The position numbers and the translations under genes were made by a program. A stretch of DNA of 64,000 bases. Source: an uncultured Roseburia sp. (GTDB taxonomy: Bacteria > Bacillota > Clostridia > Lachnospirales > Lachnospiraceae). The stretch is from assembly GCA_947647505.1 (NCBI GenBank), contig CANSKO010000002.1, forward strand, positions 1-64,000, in the 5' to 3' direction. The notes beneath the pieces are model-generated. The model was not told where the DNA came from. It did not search any database and saw nothing but the letters and a program-made list of their open reading frames with translations. Position 1 is the stretch's first letter, and every line of letters starts with the position of its first letter. Shown here in pieces: positions 9,239 to 18,769 of the stretch.

Positions 9239-9922
9239 TCACCTTGCCGGCATCTGAAAGTTCACAAGCGCCCGGTTCAAATAATCGTTAAACGGTTTCA
9301 TAATGCGAAACAGCCCGGCTGCCTTTGTGAGAAACGCTTCAGCATCATATAGCTCTTCATCTTTGATCGGATATTCCAGATACCAGCTTTTAAACTTTAA
9401 GTATTCCGCCTGCGGGTGGCTTTTGTCATACCCGGCAGGGACATTTTTCAGCGCTGATCCCTGTACCGTAAAATAGTTCCGGAAGGCAGGCTCTTTGAGA
9501 ATGGCTTCCAGTTCGCTGCCGTTTTGGACAATATAGTCCCGCACCATCGTTGTTGCGTCTTTGAACATATCAGCAAAAAGACCGCCGCCTAAAAAGGACT
9601 GACCGCCGGGCTTTATCATAAGATAATAGCCAACGGGAACGGGCTGCTTTCCCTGTGCGGCAATATGTGCGCGGAACGCCGGGTTATAGGGCGATTTATC
9701 ATGGCTGAACCGGGTATCTCTTACCAGCTTAAAGGTAAGGCGTTTTGGTTCATTGTGCAGCACGCTGGCGTCAAATGCGCCGATACGAAGGATCAGGGCT
9801 TTGATCAGAGCCTCAAATTCTGCGTTCGCCGCTTTGTTCTCGGCTTTATGCGCGTGATACCATTCCCGGTCATTGTGTTCACTTAAATCCGTAAGATAGT
9901 TTAAAATCAGTTGTGTATGCAT
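9239..9922 (-). CDS. DUF2461 family protein
   Basis: NDREWYHAHKAEN…RDTRFSHDKSPYNPAFRAHI…GYYLMIKPGGQSFLGGGLF pattern typical of DUF2461/TIGR02453. Confidence 0.85.
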   Translation of the reverse strand: MHTQLILNYLTDLSEHNDREWYHAHKAENKAANAEFEALIKALILRIGAFDASVLHNEPKRLTFKLVRDTRFSHDKSPYNPAFRAHIAAQGKQPVPVGYYLMIKPGGQSFLGGGLFADMFKDATTMVRDYIVQNGSELEAILKEPAFRNYFTVQGSALKNVPAGYDKSHPQAEYLKFKSWYLEYPIKDEELYDAEAFLTKAAGLFRIMKPFNDYLNRALVNFQMPAR

Positions 9923-9933
9923 GGTAAACCTCC

Positions 9934-10779
9934 TTATGCGTTTCCGACAACGGAAAAAGAAGCGCCGTTTAAAAAATTCTGAATGAATGCTTTCAGGCGT
10001 TCCGGAGACTGGTAGGCTTTGCAGAATGAGAACGTCTGTGAAAGCTCGTCAATGTCCTCCATAGCCTCTTTTACTTCCGCCATGGTTTCCATAGGGACAG
10101 CCGTTGTAAAGGATAACTGTGCGGGGTTGATTCTGTGATTTTGGATGGCATAATTGATCCGGTCTGTACAATGGCATGTCCCGTTTCCGTATTCCCCGCA
10201 GTATTCCGTTAAGAAATCCGCCATCCTGCTGCGGATTCTGGAAAGCCGCTTACGATAGGCTTCCGGCGTGATGCCTAAAATATCGCCCGCAATCCGGCTG
10301 TCCACCCGAAACATAGTTCCTAAAATAAAGATACATCGGCTTTCCGTATCCAGACACTGCAGCATAACATTCGTGCAGGAGAGCTTGAGTTCTTCTGCCA
10401 GAATGGACGCTTCTACATTTTGCGTCAGATCCGGGATATCGTCTTTGTTTCCGTTTTTGATGTCATCCCCGTAGAATTCAAAGTTGAGAGGGAATTTTGC
10501 AAACATATGCTTCTGATAGTTTTTCAGATGGTTTACCGCAATGCGAAAGACCCAGGTGGAAAAGGCGCTTTCTCCTTTAAACGAGGACAGATGAGTGATG
10601 ACCTTCAGCAGAATGTCCTGCGTGGCGTCCTCTGCGTCAGGGAAAGAGCCAAGCATACGCAAAGACAGATTAAATACAAAATCCTGTACGCTTAGAAGAA
10701 CGGTTTCTAAAGATTCTTTTTCTCCGGCGGTGGCTTTTTCAATCAAAGCTAAGAGTTCTTCATTTGGTATGTTTTTCAT
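9934..10779 (-). CDS. ECF-type RNA polymerase sigma factor with Cys-containing C-terminal extension
   Basis: Region 2 FPDAEDATQDILLKVITHLSSFKGESAFSTWVFRIAVNHL; region 4 HTH RIAGDILGITPEAYRKRLSRIRSRM. Confidence 0.85.
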   Translation of the reverse strand: MKNIPNEELLALIEKATAGEKESLETVLLSVQDFVFNLSLRMLGSFPDAEDATQDILLKVITHLSSFKGESAFSTWVFRIAVNHLKNYQKHMFAKFPLNFEFYGDDIKNGNKDDIPDLTQNVEASILAEELKLSCTNVMLQCLDTESRCIFILGTMFRVDSRIAGDILGITPEAYRKRLSRIRSRMADFLTEYCGEYGNGTCHCTDRINYAIQNHRINPAQLSFTTAVPMETMAEVKEAMEDIDELSQTFSFCKAYQSPERLKAFIQNFLNGASFSVVGNA

Positions 10780-10978
10780 GGTGTTTACCTCCTATATAAT
10801 ATTAGACAATGGAAAAACGGCTGTGTGACAGGAAAAGTGAAATTTACTGAGGGTATCATAAGCGCAGTATACGTTGTTTATCCGAAGAATACAAGTGAAA
10901 TGGGTGAAGACTGCGCCATACGTTTGAAAGGTGAAACGGGAATTGCCAATTTTGTTATGGCGAAAACATGTTTGATCT

Positions 10979-10986
10979 GATATAAT
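10979..10986 (+). promoter_or_regulatory. extended -10 promoter element (GATATAAT preceded by T)
   Basis: TGaTATAAT about 30 nt upstream of the ATG at 11017. Confidence 0.4.
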
Positions 10987-11016
10987 GAATACAAAATGCA
11001 AATACGGAGGACGAGA

Positions 11017-11772
11017 ATGACAGGCAAAAGAAAATACATACGCATACTGTTGATCTGTCTGATTCTGGTGGGCGTTGGAATCGTTTCGTCAGAGACGGCA
11101 TCGGCCGCTGAGGGGAATTTTAACCAGACTGCGACAGTTTCCATTGCGGAAACGGAAGATTTTTCACACAGTGGACAGTATACATGGATTCGTTACAAGG
11201 CGTCAAAAGACGGTTATCTTACGATTACGGCCAAAGCGTCGAAGCCATCGTCCGGCGCAATTACGCTGTATGACGCTTCGCAGACGGCGCCGCTTTCGGG
11301 AGCGTGCGCATATAATACGGCTTCCGCTTCAGAAAGCGTGCAGTATTATGGCGTAAAGAAAAAGGGCGTTTATTTTTTTCAGGTGAAGGCGGATGGCGCC
11401 GTTTCGCTTCGCTGCAAGTTTAAAAAGATCAAAGAAAGCAGCGGCGGCAAAAAGGCGCTGGCGAAGTCTGTGAAACGGAATAAAGAGATCAAAGGCATCG
11501 TTGCGGTAGGCGATACGGATGCGGACTGGTATAAGATTACCGTTACGAAAAAACAGATTCTGCATCTGTATTATTCCGGCAGGACGCATGCGACCCTGAA
11601 ATTTATATTTTCAGGAGAATTTTTGAATACGGCGGAACGTTATGTGACGCGGGGCGAGGAGATTGTAAAGCACGTGTATTCACGGGAACGCGTGCAGCCG
11701 GGCACGTATTATGTTCAGGTGGAAGGCGCAGACGGCGCTTCCAGCGGCTATTATACGTTAAAATGGAATTAA
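11017..11772 (+). CDS. secreted protein, pre-peptidase C-terminal-like domain, paralog A
   Basis: Signal peptide; GGAGG SD before MTGKRKY; ends PGTYYVQVEGADGASSGYYTLKWN. Confidence 0.75.
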   Translation: MTGKRKYIRILLICLILVGVGIVSSETASAAEGNFNQTATVSIAETEDFSHSGQYTWIRYKASKDGYLTITAKASKPSSGAITLYDASQTAPLSGACAYNTASASESVQYYGVKKKGVYFFQVKADGAVSLRCKFKKIKESSGGKKALAKSVKRNKEIKGIVAVGDTDADWYKITVTKKQILHLYYSGRTHATLKFIFSGEFLNTAERYVTRGEEIVKHVYSRERVQPGTYYVQVEGADGASSGYYTLKWN

Positions 11773-11828
11773 AGCAGAATGCGCCTGTCTGATCCGGTTC
11801 GGAGAAGGATGGGCATGGAGGAATTTAT

Positions 11829-12626
11829 ATGGGAAAGAAATGGCGCGTTTTTATGGCGCTGCTGGCGTTTGGCCTGCTGTGCATGCTGCCGCGGCAGACG
11901 TTGGCGGCGGATCTGGAAGCCGACTGGAATGCAAATGCGACGATCACGATACAGGATGCGCAAAGCTACGCCGTTACCGGAGGATACGCATGGTTAAAGT
12001 ATGTGGCTCCTGCGAATGGCTATCTGACGGTGCGCATATCGAATCCGGAAGGAGCCACAGCGCATGCGACAGGCTACCTTGCGCTTTACAACAGCGCGAA
12101 GTCAACTGTTTTATCGTCCAGGTCGGTGTTTTATAATGCGGCGTATCCGGATAACGCTTACTGGAACGCGTTTACATTTGGCTTGCAGAAGGGACATACG
12201 TATTATCTTCGAATCAAAGGGGATAATGGCGTTCGGGTGTCCAGGAAATTTCAAAAAGTGAAAGAGGCGGGCGGCATATCCAAAGCAAAAGCAGTCAGCG
12301 TCAAAAAGAATAAAAAGAAGGCGGGCGTGATTTTTGCAGGGTCGTCCAATGCGGACTGGTATGCCATTCGTCTGACAAAGCGTCAGAAGCTTCGGCTGCG
12401 CTATACGGTAAAGGCGAACGGCGGTTTGAAAATTTCTATTTTTTCTGTAAAACAGCAGATCGGGAGCCGAAACGTGTATACGACGACGGGGCAGAAGAAG
12501 ATGGTTCTTTATCAATACCTGCCGACTTCGAAAAAGACGACGGGGCTTGAGGCCGGGACGTATTATGTCAAAGTGGAACGGGCGGATAGCGGTTCTTCCG
12601 GCTATTACACGTTGAAATGGAACTGA
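11829..12626 (+). CDS. secreted protein, pre-peptidase C-terminal-like domain, paralog B
   Basis: Signal peptide; same layout and ending as paralog A: AGTYYVKVERADSGSSGYYTLKWN. Confidence 0.75.
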   Translation: MGKKWRVFMALLAFGLLCMLPRQTLAADLEADWNANATITIQDAQSYAVTGGYAWLKYVAPANGYLTVRISNPEGATAHATGYLALYNSAKSTVLSSRSVFYNAAYPDNAYWNAFTFGLQKGHTYYLRIKGDNGVRVSRKFQKVKEAGGISKAKAVSVKKNKKKAGVIFAGSSNADWYAIRLTKRQKLRLRYTVKANGGLKISIFSVKQQIGSRNVYTTTGQKKMVLYQYLPTSKKTTGLEAGTYYVKVERADSGSSGYYTLKWN

Positions 12627-12650
12627 TAAAAGGGAACGGGAGGATCTGGC

Positions 12651-13676
12651 ATGGATCTCAAAGATTTTTATTATGATTTGCCAAAAGAGCTGATCGCGCA
12701 GGATGCGCTTTTGCAGAGGGACAGCGCGCGTCTGATGACGCTGCACAGGCATTCCGACCGCATGGAGCATCGTGTTTTTTCAGATATTACAGATTATATC
12801 CGGCCAAATGACTGCCTTGTTTTGAACAATACGAAGGTGATTCCGGCGCGTCTGCATGGAAAGCGGGAAGATACGGGCGCATCGGTTGAGCTGCTTTTGT
12901 TGAAGCGCAGAGAAAAGGATATCTGGGAGACGCTTGTAAAGCCGGGGAAAAAAGCCAGAGTTGGGACGAAGCTTTTGTTTGGAGACGGACTTTTGCGTGG
13001 AGAAATCGTGGATATTGTGGAAGAGGGAAACCGTCTGGTTCAATTTGGATACGAGGGGATTTTTGAGGAAATTCTGGACAGGCTGGGGCAGATGCCTCTG
13101 CCGCCGTATATTACGCATCCGCTCAAAGACAGGAACCGCTATCAGACGGTTTATGCGAAATATGACGGTTCTGCGGCGGCGCCTACGGCGGGGCTGCATT
13201 TTACGCCGCAGCTGCTTTTGCAGCTGCAAAACATGGGCGTTACGATTGCGGAGATTACGCTGCATGTAGGGCTTGGCACGTTTCGTCCCGTGAAGGAAAC
13301 GGATGTGTTAAAACACCATATGCATGCGGAATATTTTCAGATCGACGAAGCGGCGGCTGAAAAGATCAACCGGACGAAAGAAGAAGGCGGCCGGGTGATC
13401 TCCGTTGGGACGACAAGCACAAGGACGCTGGAGGCTGCGGCAGATGAAAACGGTCGTTTGAACGCATCGTCCGGCTGGACGGATATTTTTATCTATCCGG
13501 GCTATTCGTTTCGGGTGATTGACGGACTGATTACGAATTTTCATCTGCCGGAATCGACGCTTCTGATGCTTGTTTCTGCGTTTGCCGGGCGTGAGCGCAT
13601 CCTGGAAGCGTATGCGGAAGCAGTCAGAGAGAAGTATCGGTTTTTCAGCTTTGGGGATGCGATGCTGATCATCTGA
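12651..13676 (+). CDS. queA: tRNA preQ1(34) S-adenosylmethionine ribosyltransferase-isomerase
   Basis: [17 protein letters not shown]…RDSARLM…[20 protein letters not shown]…[12 protein letters not shown]… typical QueA. Confidence 0.97.
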   Translation: MDLKDFYYDLPKELIAQDALLQRDSARLMTLHRHSDRMEHRVFSDITDYIRPNDCLVLNNTKVIPARLHGKREDTGASVELLLLKRREKDIWETLVKPGKKARVGTKLLFGDGLLRGEIVDIVEEGNRLVQFGYEGIFEEILDRLGQMPLPPYITHPLKDRNRYQTVYAKYDGSAAAPTAGLHFTPQLLLQLQNMGVTIAEITLHVGLGTFRPVKETDVLKHHMHAEYFQIDEAAAEKINRTKEEGGRVISVGTTSTRTLEAAADENGRLNASSGWTDIFIYPGYSFRVIDGLITNFHLPESTLLMLVSAFAGRERILEAYAEAVREKYRFFSFGDAMLII

Positions 13677-13733
13677 TGTGAAATTTTATGCGGGCGATCG
13701 TTTGCCTCGCAGGATTTAAAGGGATAAGAAGTG

Positions 13734-13799
13734 CAGAGCAGGAAGAATCTTAGATCGTGTCACAGCACGGTTCCGGGATTTTTCCTGCTCTGTTTTTTT
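13734..13799 (+). terminator. intrinsic terminator after queA
   Basis: CAGAGCAGGAA…TTCCTGCTCTGTTTTTTT. Confidence 0.8.
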
Positions 13800-13844
13800 A
13801 TGCCTTAAAAAATTTGCAGAATACGCGTTTTTTTATAAGCCAGG

Positions 13845-15128
13845 TTAAGAATGGATCAGTCTGTTCAGATCATGGTAAAACGTGGGATAGGAGATGTTGA
13901 CGCATGCGGCGTTTTGCATTTTGGAGGGCGCATGCAGCGGCAATGCGGCAATGGAAAATGCCATTGCGATCCGATGGTCTCCATAGCTGTCAAATTTTGC
14001 CGGATGCAGACCGTCCGGATTGCCTTCGATTGCCATGCCGTCTTCCGTTGGCGTTACGACGGCTCCCATGCGGCGCAGGTTATCGGTAATGGCCGCGATG
14101 CGGTCAGATTCTTTGACCTTTAGCTCGGCTGCATCCCGGATGGTTGTAACGCCTTCTGCAAATGCGCCAAGCACAGCCAGCATTGGAATTTCATCAATCA
14201 GGGCGGGAATCTGGTCGCCTCCGATTTCAATGCCGTGAAGCCGGCTCGCAGTGACGAGCAGGTCGCATACGGGTTCGCCGGATACAATGCGCGCATTCTG
14301 GCGCTGTACCCTGCCGCCCATTGCGCATACCGCTTTTAAAAATCCGTCCCGCGTTGGATTTACGCCTGTATTTGGTATTAGAATTTCGGAACCGGGGAGC
14401 AGAAGGCCGGCGGCAAGAAAATAAGCCGCGGAAGAAATATCGCCGGGCACGTTAATCTTTCTGCCGGTTAAGCGGGGCTCCGGCAGAATGGAAACGGTCG
14501 TGCCGTCACATTCGATGGTCGCGCCAAACGCGGAAAGCATAAGCTCCGTGTGATTTCTGGAGCGGGCCGGCTCCGTAACGGAGGTTTTGCCGTCTGCATA
14601 TAAACCGGCCAGAAGAATGCAGGATTTGACCTGTGCGGAAGCGACGGGAGAAAGACAGGCTGTGCCGCGAAGCCTTGCGGGCTGAAATTGAAGCGGCGCG
14701 CAGCCGTTTTCTTTTATGCTGCATACACTTGCGCCCATAGATGCAAGCGGCGCAAGAATGCGCTTCATCGGCCGTTTTTGAATGGATGCGTCTCCCGTCA
14801 GCGTTGCGGAAAACGGCTGTCCGGCGAGAATGCCGGACAGCAGTCTGGCAGTCGTTCCGCTGTTGCCGACGTCTAACATGCCGTCCGGCCGCATGAGGCC
14901 GTGCAGTCCTTTGCCGTGGACGATAACGCGCTCTTTTTCCTGTTCTATGGAAATGCCCATCTTACGGAAACAGGAGATGGTGGACAGACAGTCTGCTCCC
15001 TCCAAAAAGCCGGTAATTTCTGTTATGCCATCTGAAATTGCGCCGAACATAACGGCGCGGTGTGAGATGGATTTATCGCCCGGAACCGATATCGTTCCGT
15101 TTATATGCGTTGCGTTTTTTAATTCCAT
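13845..15128 (-). CDS. aroA: 3-phosphoshikimate 1-carboxyvinyltransferase
   Basis: GTISVPGDKSISHRAVMFGAISDG…DVGNSGTTARLLSG…ESDRIAA. Start set at MELKNATHINGT (SD GGAAG), inside the longer ORF. Confidence 0.96.
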   Translation of the reverse strand: MELKNATHINGTISVPGDKSISHRAVMFGAISDGITEITGFLEGADCLSTISCFRKMGISIEQEKERVIVHGKGLHGLMRPDGMLDVGNSGTTARLLSGILAGQPFSATLTGDASIQKRPMKRILAPLASMGASVCSIKENGCAPLQFQPARLRGTACLSPVASAQVKSCILLAGLYADGKTSVTEPARSRNHTELMLSAFGATIECDGTTVSILPEPRLTGRKINVPGDISSAAYFLAAGLLLPGSEILIPNTGVNPTRDGFLKAVCAMGGRVQRQNARIVSGEPVCDLLVTASRLHGIEIGGDQIPALIDEIPMLAVLGAFAEGVTTIRDAAELKVKESDRIAAITDNLRRMGAVVTPTEDGMAIEGNPDGLHPAKFDSYGDHRIAMAFSIAALPLHAPSKMQNAACVNISYPTFYHDLNRLIHS

Positions 15129-15141
15129 TCGTCTTCCTTTC

Positions 15142-16239
15142 TCATCTTTCATATATCGTGTAGTGGTGTCTGCGAAGCAGCGCAATCGTGCGGTCATAGG
15201 CGGGCCGGTCGTATAGCTCGATCTTAAGCACGCCGTCTTCAAATTCACGGTTGTGCAGAATGCCGATATTTTTTATGCTGATATGATGGCTGGCGAGGAT
15301 TGTTGCAATGGTCGCAATGCCGCCCGCTTCGTCGATCAGGTCGCAGTACAGTTCAAAAACAGTCTGCATCGAGCCGCCTGGAGCGACCAGGAGAGAATCT
15401 CTGTAATCTTTGGCGGACTGGAAAAAACGACGAATGGCTTCCGTATCAGGCGAAGCGATGCGCGTTCGCATGTCTGACAGGCAGTCCTGAAAGGAATCCA
15501 GCATGGAAAGAATCTGCTTTTGATTGGCGACACAGATCTCTTCCCACATGACGGGAGAAGAGCTTGCGATTCTTGTAATGTCCCGAAAGCCGCCGGCTGC
15601 AATGGTCTTCATCGTTTCCGCAGGGTCGTCAGACTGTTTTACAAAATTTACGAGCGCGGCGGCGAGGATGTGGGGCAGATGGCTGATGGCAGCCGTCGCC
15701 GCATCGTGCGCGTCATAGTCCAGAATCAGAGGAATTGCGCCAAGCGAGTGAATAAACTGCCGAAACGCTTCTGTGCGGCGCGCGTCGATGGCGGGCGAAG
15801 GCGTCAGAATGTAGTAGGCGTTTTCGAGCAGATATGCAGTTGCATGGGAAAAGCCGGTTTTTTCGGAGCCGGCCATAGGATGTCCGCCAATAAAATGCGC
15901 TTCCATTCCAAGCTGTTTTACGGCTCTGTGAATATCACCCTTTACACTGCCCGCGTCAGTCAGTATGCAGGAGTCTTTCATCACGTCTTTGAGCTGCTCG
16001 ATGTAGAGCAGGTTTTTTTGCACCGGCGCGCAGAGAAAAATGCAGTCGCAGTCGTAAAAATCTTCGATGGAAGCGTTCGTTTCATTTTCAATGAAGCCGG
16101 CCTTGTATGCTTCGGTGATGGTGGACTGATGCCCGGATAAGGCGATGATGCGGATGGACGGATGTATCCGTCGGGCCGTTTTTACAATGGAGCCGCCGAT
16201 TAGGCCAAGACCGATAAAGCCAAGCGTTTGCATAGACAT
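15142..16239 (-). CDS. tyrA: prephenate dehydrogenase with C-terminal ACT domain
   Basis: GFIGLGLIGGSIVKTARR…GGHPMAGSEKTGF; ACT-like C-terminus. Confidence 0.93.
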   Translation of the reverse strand: MSMQTLGFIGLGLIGGSIVKTARRIHPSIRIIALSGHQSTITEAYKAGFIENETNASIEDFYDCDCIFLCAPVQKNLLYIEQLKDVMKDSCILTDAGSVKGDIHRAVKQLGMEAHFIGGHPMAGSEKTGFSHATAYLLENAYYILTPSPAIDARRTEAFRQFIHSLGAIPLILDYDAHDAATAAISHLPHILAAALVNFVKQSDDPAETMKTIAAGGFRDITRIASSSPVMWEEICVANQKQILSMLDSFQDCLSDMRTRIASPDTEAIRRFFQSAKDYRDSLLVAPGGSMQTVFELYCDLIDEAGGIATIATILASHHISIKNIGILHNREFEDGVLKIELYDRPAYDRTIALLRRHHYTIYER

Positions 16240-16393
16240 GGAAAAACCTCCTGCTGATCGTTGTATTCTATTAAAGCATAGTCTTTTCCGTATGGAAAGT
16301 CAATACTTTAAAGCGGAGAAGTGAGGGGCGGAAAGGGCGCCGCGTTCTTTTTCGATTCAGATCATTCAGATAAGTATAAATTGCATAAAATAG

Positions 16394-16422
16394 TTGTAAT
16401 ATATTTTAAAATTTAGTACAAT
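16394..16422 (+). promoter_or_regulatory. sigma70/A promoter
   Basis: TTGTAA - 17 nt - TACAAT upstream of the EF-G-like gene. Confidence 0.6.
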
Positions 16423-16477
16423 ATAACCATAAAAAGACAGAATGATCTGTTACAAACGAGATTGGAGGATTTGTTTT

Positions 16478-18565
16478 ATGAATGTTTACACAACGGACAG
16501 GATTCGCAATGTAGTGCTTCTTGGGCATGGCGGCTGCGGGAAGACCAGCCTGGTGGAAGCGATGGCATTTTTATCTGGCATTACGACCCGTATGGGGAAG
16601 ACGGGCGATGGCAATACGCTGAGCGATTATGATAAAGAAGAGATAAAGCGGCAGTTTTCGATTAGCGCCTCTATTGTGCCGATTATCTGGGAGGATACGA
16701 AGATCAATATTCTGGATGCGCCCGGTTATTTTGATTTTGCCGGAGAAGTGGAAGAAGCGGCGGCTGTGGCGGATGCGGCGATCATTGTCATTTCGGGCAA
16801 AGCGGGCATTGAGGTAGGCACGAAGAAGGCATGGGAAATCTGCGAAAAGTATAAGCTTCCAAGAATGGTATTTGTAACAGATATGGATATTGACGAAGCA
16901 AGCTACCGCCAGGTGGTGGAGGATTTGCAGGAATTGTATGGCAAGAAGATTGCGCCGTTTCATCTTCCAATCCGTGAGAACGGCGCGTTTGTTGGTTATG
17001 TCAACGTGCTTCAGCAGAGGGCGAAGCGCTGGACGGATAAAGGCGGAATCGAGAAAGCGGACGTGCCGGATTATTCCAGAGAAAATCTGGAAACGTGCAG
17101 GGAGGCTTTGATGGAAGCCGTTGCAGAGACGAGCGAAGAATTTATGGACCGCTATTTTGGCGGAGAAGAATTTTCGGAAGACGAGATTCGTCAGGCGCTG
17201 CGCGTCAATGTGGCGGATGGAAGCATTATTCCGGTTCTGATGGGATCGAACCTTCTGGCGCGGGGCGTATATACGCTTCTGGTGGACATTGTCAAATATT
17301 TTCCAGGACCGGATAAGAGAAGCTGCGCGGGCATCAACGCCAAGACGAATGAGGTGTACCAGGCGGATTATGATTTTTCCAAAGCGAAATCGGCGTATGT
17401 GTTTAAGACGATCGTCGATCCGTTTATCGGAAAATATTCGTTGATTAAGGTCAATTCCGGCGTGCTGAAAACAGACGACGTGCTTTACAACTATCACAAG
17501 AGCGCGGAGGAAAAAATCGGCAAACTTTATGTTTTAAGAGGAAATAAGGCGGAAGAGGTCAAGGAGCTGCATGCGGGAGACATCGGCGCGCTGGCGAAGC
17601 TGTCCAATACGGCGACGACGGATTCTCTTTCCACGAAGGCCAGTCCGATCGTCTATATCCGCACGACGATGCCCACGCCGTATACGTCGATGCGTTATCA
17701 GGCGAAGAATAAGGGAGACGAGGATAAGATTTCTCAGGCTTTGCAGAAGATGACAATGGAAGATCTGACGCTTAAGAATGTAAACGACAGCGAGAACGGA
17801 CAGACGCTTCTCTACGGCATGGGCGATCAGCATCTGGACGTTGTGGTAAGCAAACTGCTCAACAAATATAAAATCGAAGTGGAGCTTTCCAGACCGAAAG
17901 TGGCGTTCCGTGAAACGATTCGTAAGAAATCGGACGTAGAAGCCAAATATAAAAAGCAGTCCGGCGGACATGGCCAGTACGGACATGTTAAGATGACGTT
18001 TGAACCTTCCGGCAATCTGGAGGAAGCGTATGAATTTGATCAGATCGTAGTCGGCGGCGCCGTGCCGAAGAATTATTTTCCGGCGGTGGAAAAGGGCGTG
18101 CAGGAGGCCGTGCTGCGGGGACCATTGGCCGCGTATCCGGTTGTGGGCGTAAAAGCGGTGCTTTACGACGGATCTTATCATCCGGTCGATTCCTCGGAAA
18201 TGGCATTTAAGACGGCGTCCAGACAGGCGTTTAAAAAAGGATTTCTGGAAGCGTCTCCGGTTCTGCTGGAACCGATCGTATCGCTGAAGGTTGTCGTTCC
18301 GGATTCGTATACCGGGGATATTATGGGCGATCTCAACAAGCGCAGAGGCAGAGTGCTTGGCATGAATCCGGTTGACGGCGGCAGACAGGAAATTGTTGCG
18401 GACGTGCCGAGTATGGAGCTGTTTGGCTATAATACAGATCTTCGTTCCATGACGGGCGGCGCGGGCGATTATTCGTTTGCGTTTGCAAGATACGAGCAGG
18501 CTCCGTCCGATATTCAGGAAAAAGAAATCGCGGCGCGGGCAGCCAGCCTCGACGGAGGGGAATAG
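16478..18565 (+). CDS. EF-G-like translational GTPase (EF-G-2-type paralog)
   Basis: EF-G domain order to C-terminus; divergent G1 GHGGCGKTS, G3 DAPGYFDF, G4 region VTDMD. ATG with GGAGG SD. Confidence 0.9.
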   Translation: MNVYTTDRIRNVVLLGHGGCGKTSLVEAMAFLSGITTRMGKTGDGNTLSDYDKEEIKRQFSISASIVPIIWEDTKINILDAPGYFDFAGEVEEAAAVADAAIIVISGKAGIEVGTKKAWEICEKYKLPRMVFVTDMDIDEASYRQVVEDLQELYGKKIAPFHLPIRENGAFVGYVNVLQQRAKRWTDKGGIEKADVPDYSRENLETCREALMEAVAETSEEFMDRYFGGEEFSEDEIRQALRVNVADGSIIPVLMGSNLLARGVYTLLVDIVKYFPGPDKRSCAGINAKTNEVYQADYDFSKAKSAYVFKTIVDPFIGKYSLIKVNSGVLKTDDVLYNYHKSAEEKIGKLYVLRGNKAEEVKELHAGDIGALAKLSNTATTDSLSTKASPIVYIRTTMPTPYTSMRYQAKNKGDEDKISQALQKMTMEDLTLKNVNDSENGQTLLYGMGDQHLDVVVSKLLNKYKIEVELSRPKVAFRETIRKKSDVEAKYKKQSGGHGQYGHVKMTFEPSGNLEEAYEFDQIVVGGAVPKNYFPAVEKGVQEAVLRGPLAAYPVVGVKAVLYDGSYHPVDSSEMAFKTASRQAFKKGFLEASPVLLEPIVSLKVVVPDSYTGDIMGDLNKRRGRVLGMNPVDGGRQEIVADVPSMELFGYNTDLRSMTGGAGDYSFAFARYEQAPSDIQEKEIAARAASLDGGE

Positions 18566-18629
18566 ACGATCGGACAGAAGAGGGGCGCAGCCGTCCGCTG
18601 CGCATAATTCCAACAAAATGCAGCAGACT

Positions 18630-18721
18630 AAAAGCGTGTCGAAAGATGCATATTTGCCACTTTACGTGTTCCACAGATTGTGACGCGCATATGGCGAAAG
18701 CGTTTTTCCGACACGCTTTTT
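18630..18721 (+). terminator. terminator-like long-range hairpin
   Basis: AAAAGCGTGTCG … CGACACGCTTTTT. Confidence 0.6.
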
Positions 18722-18769
18722 CGGGTAATCAAAAACAAATTGCGATCATTTTCAAAGGAACGGTGTGAA

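Noticed and set aside
12111-12770. 219-aa minus-strand ORF over the secreted paralog and queA start
   Set aside because: Spans two genes on the opposite strand; composition is that of an artefactual frame.
17534-18616. 360-aa and nearby 308-aa minus-strand ORFs opposite the EF-G-like gene
   Set aside because: Shadow ORFs complementary to a well-supported GTPase; no family motifs and no plausible start context.
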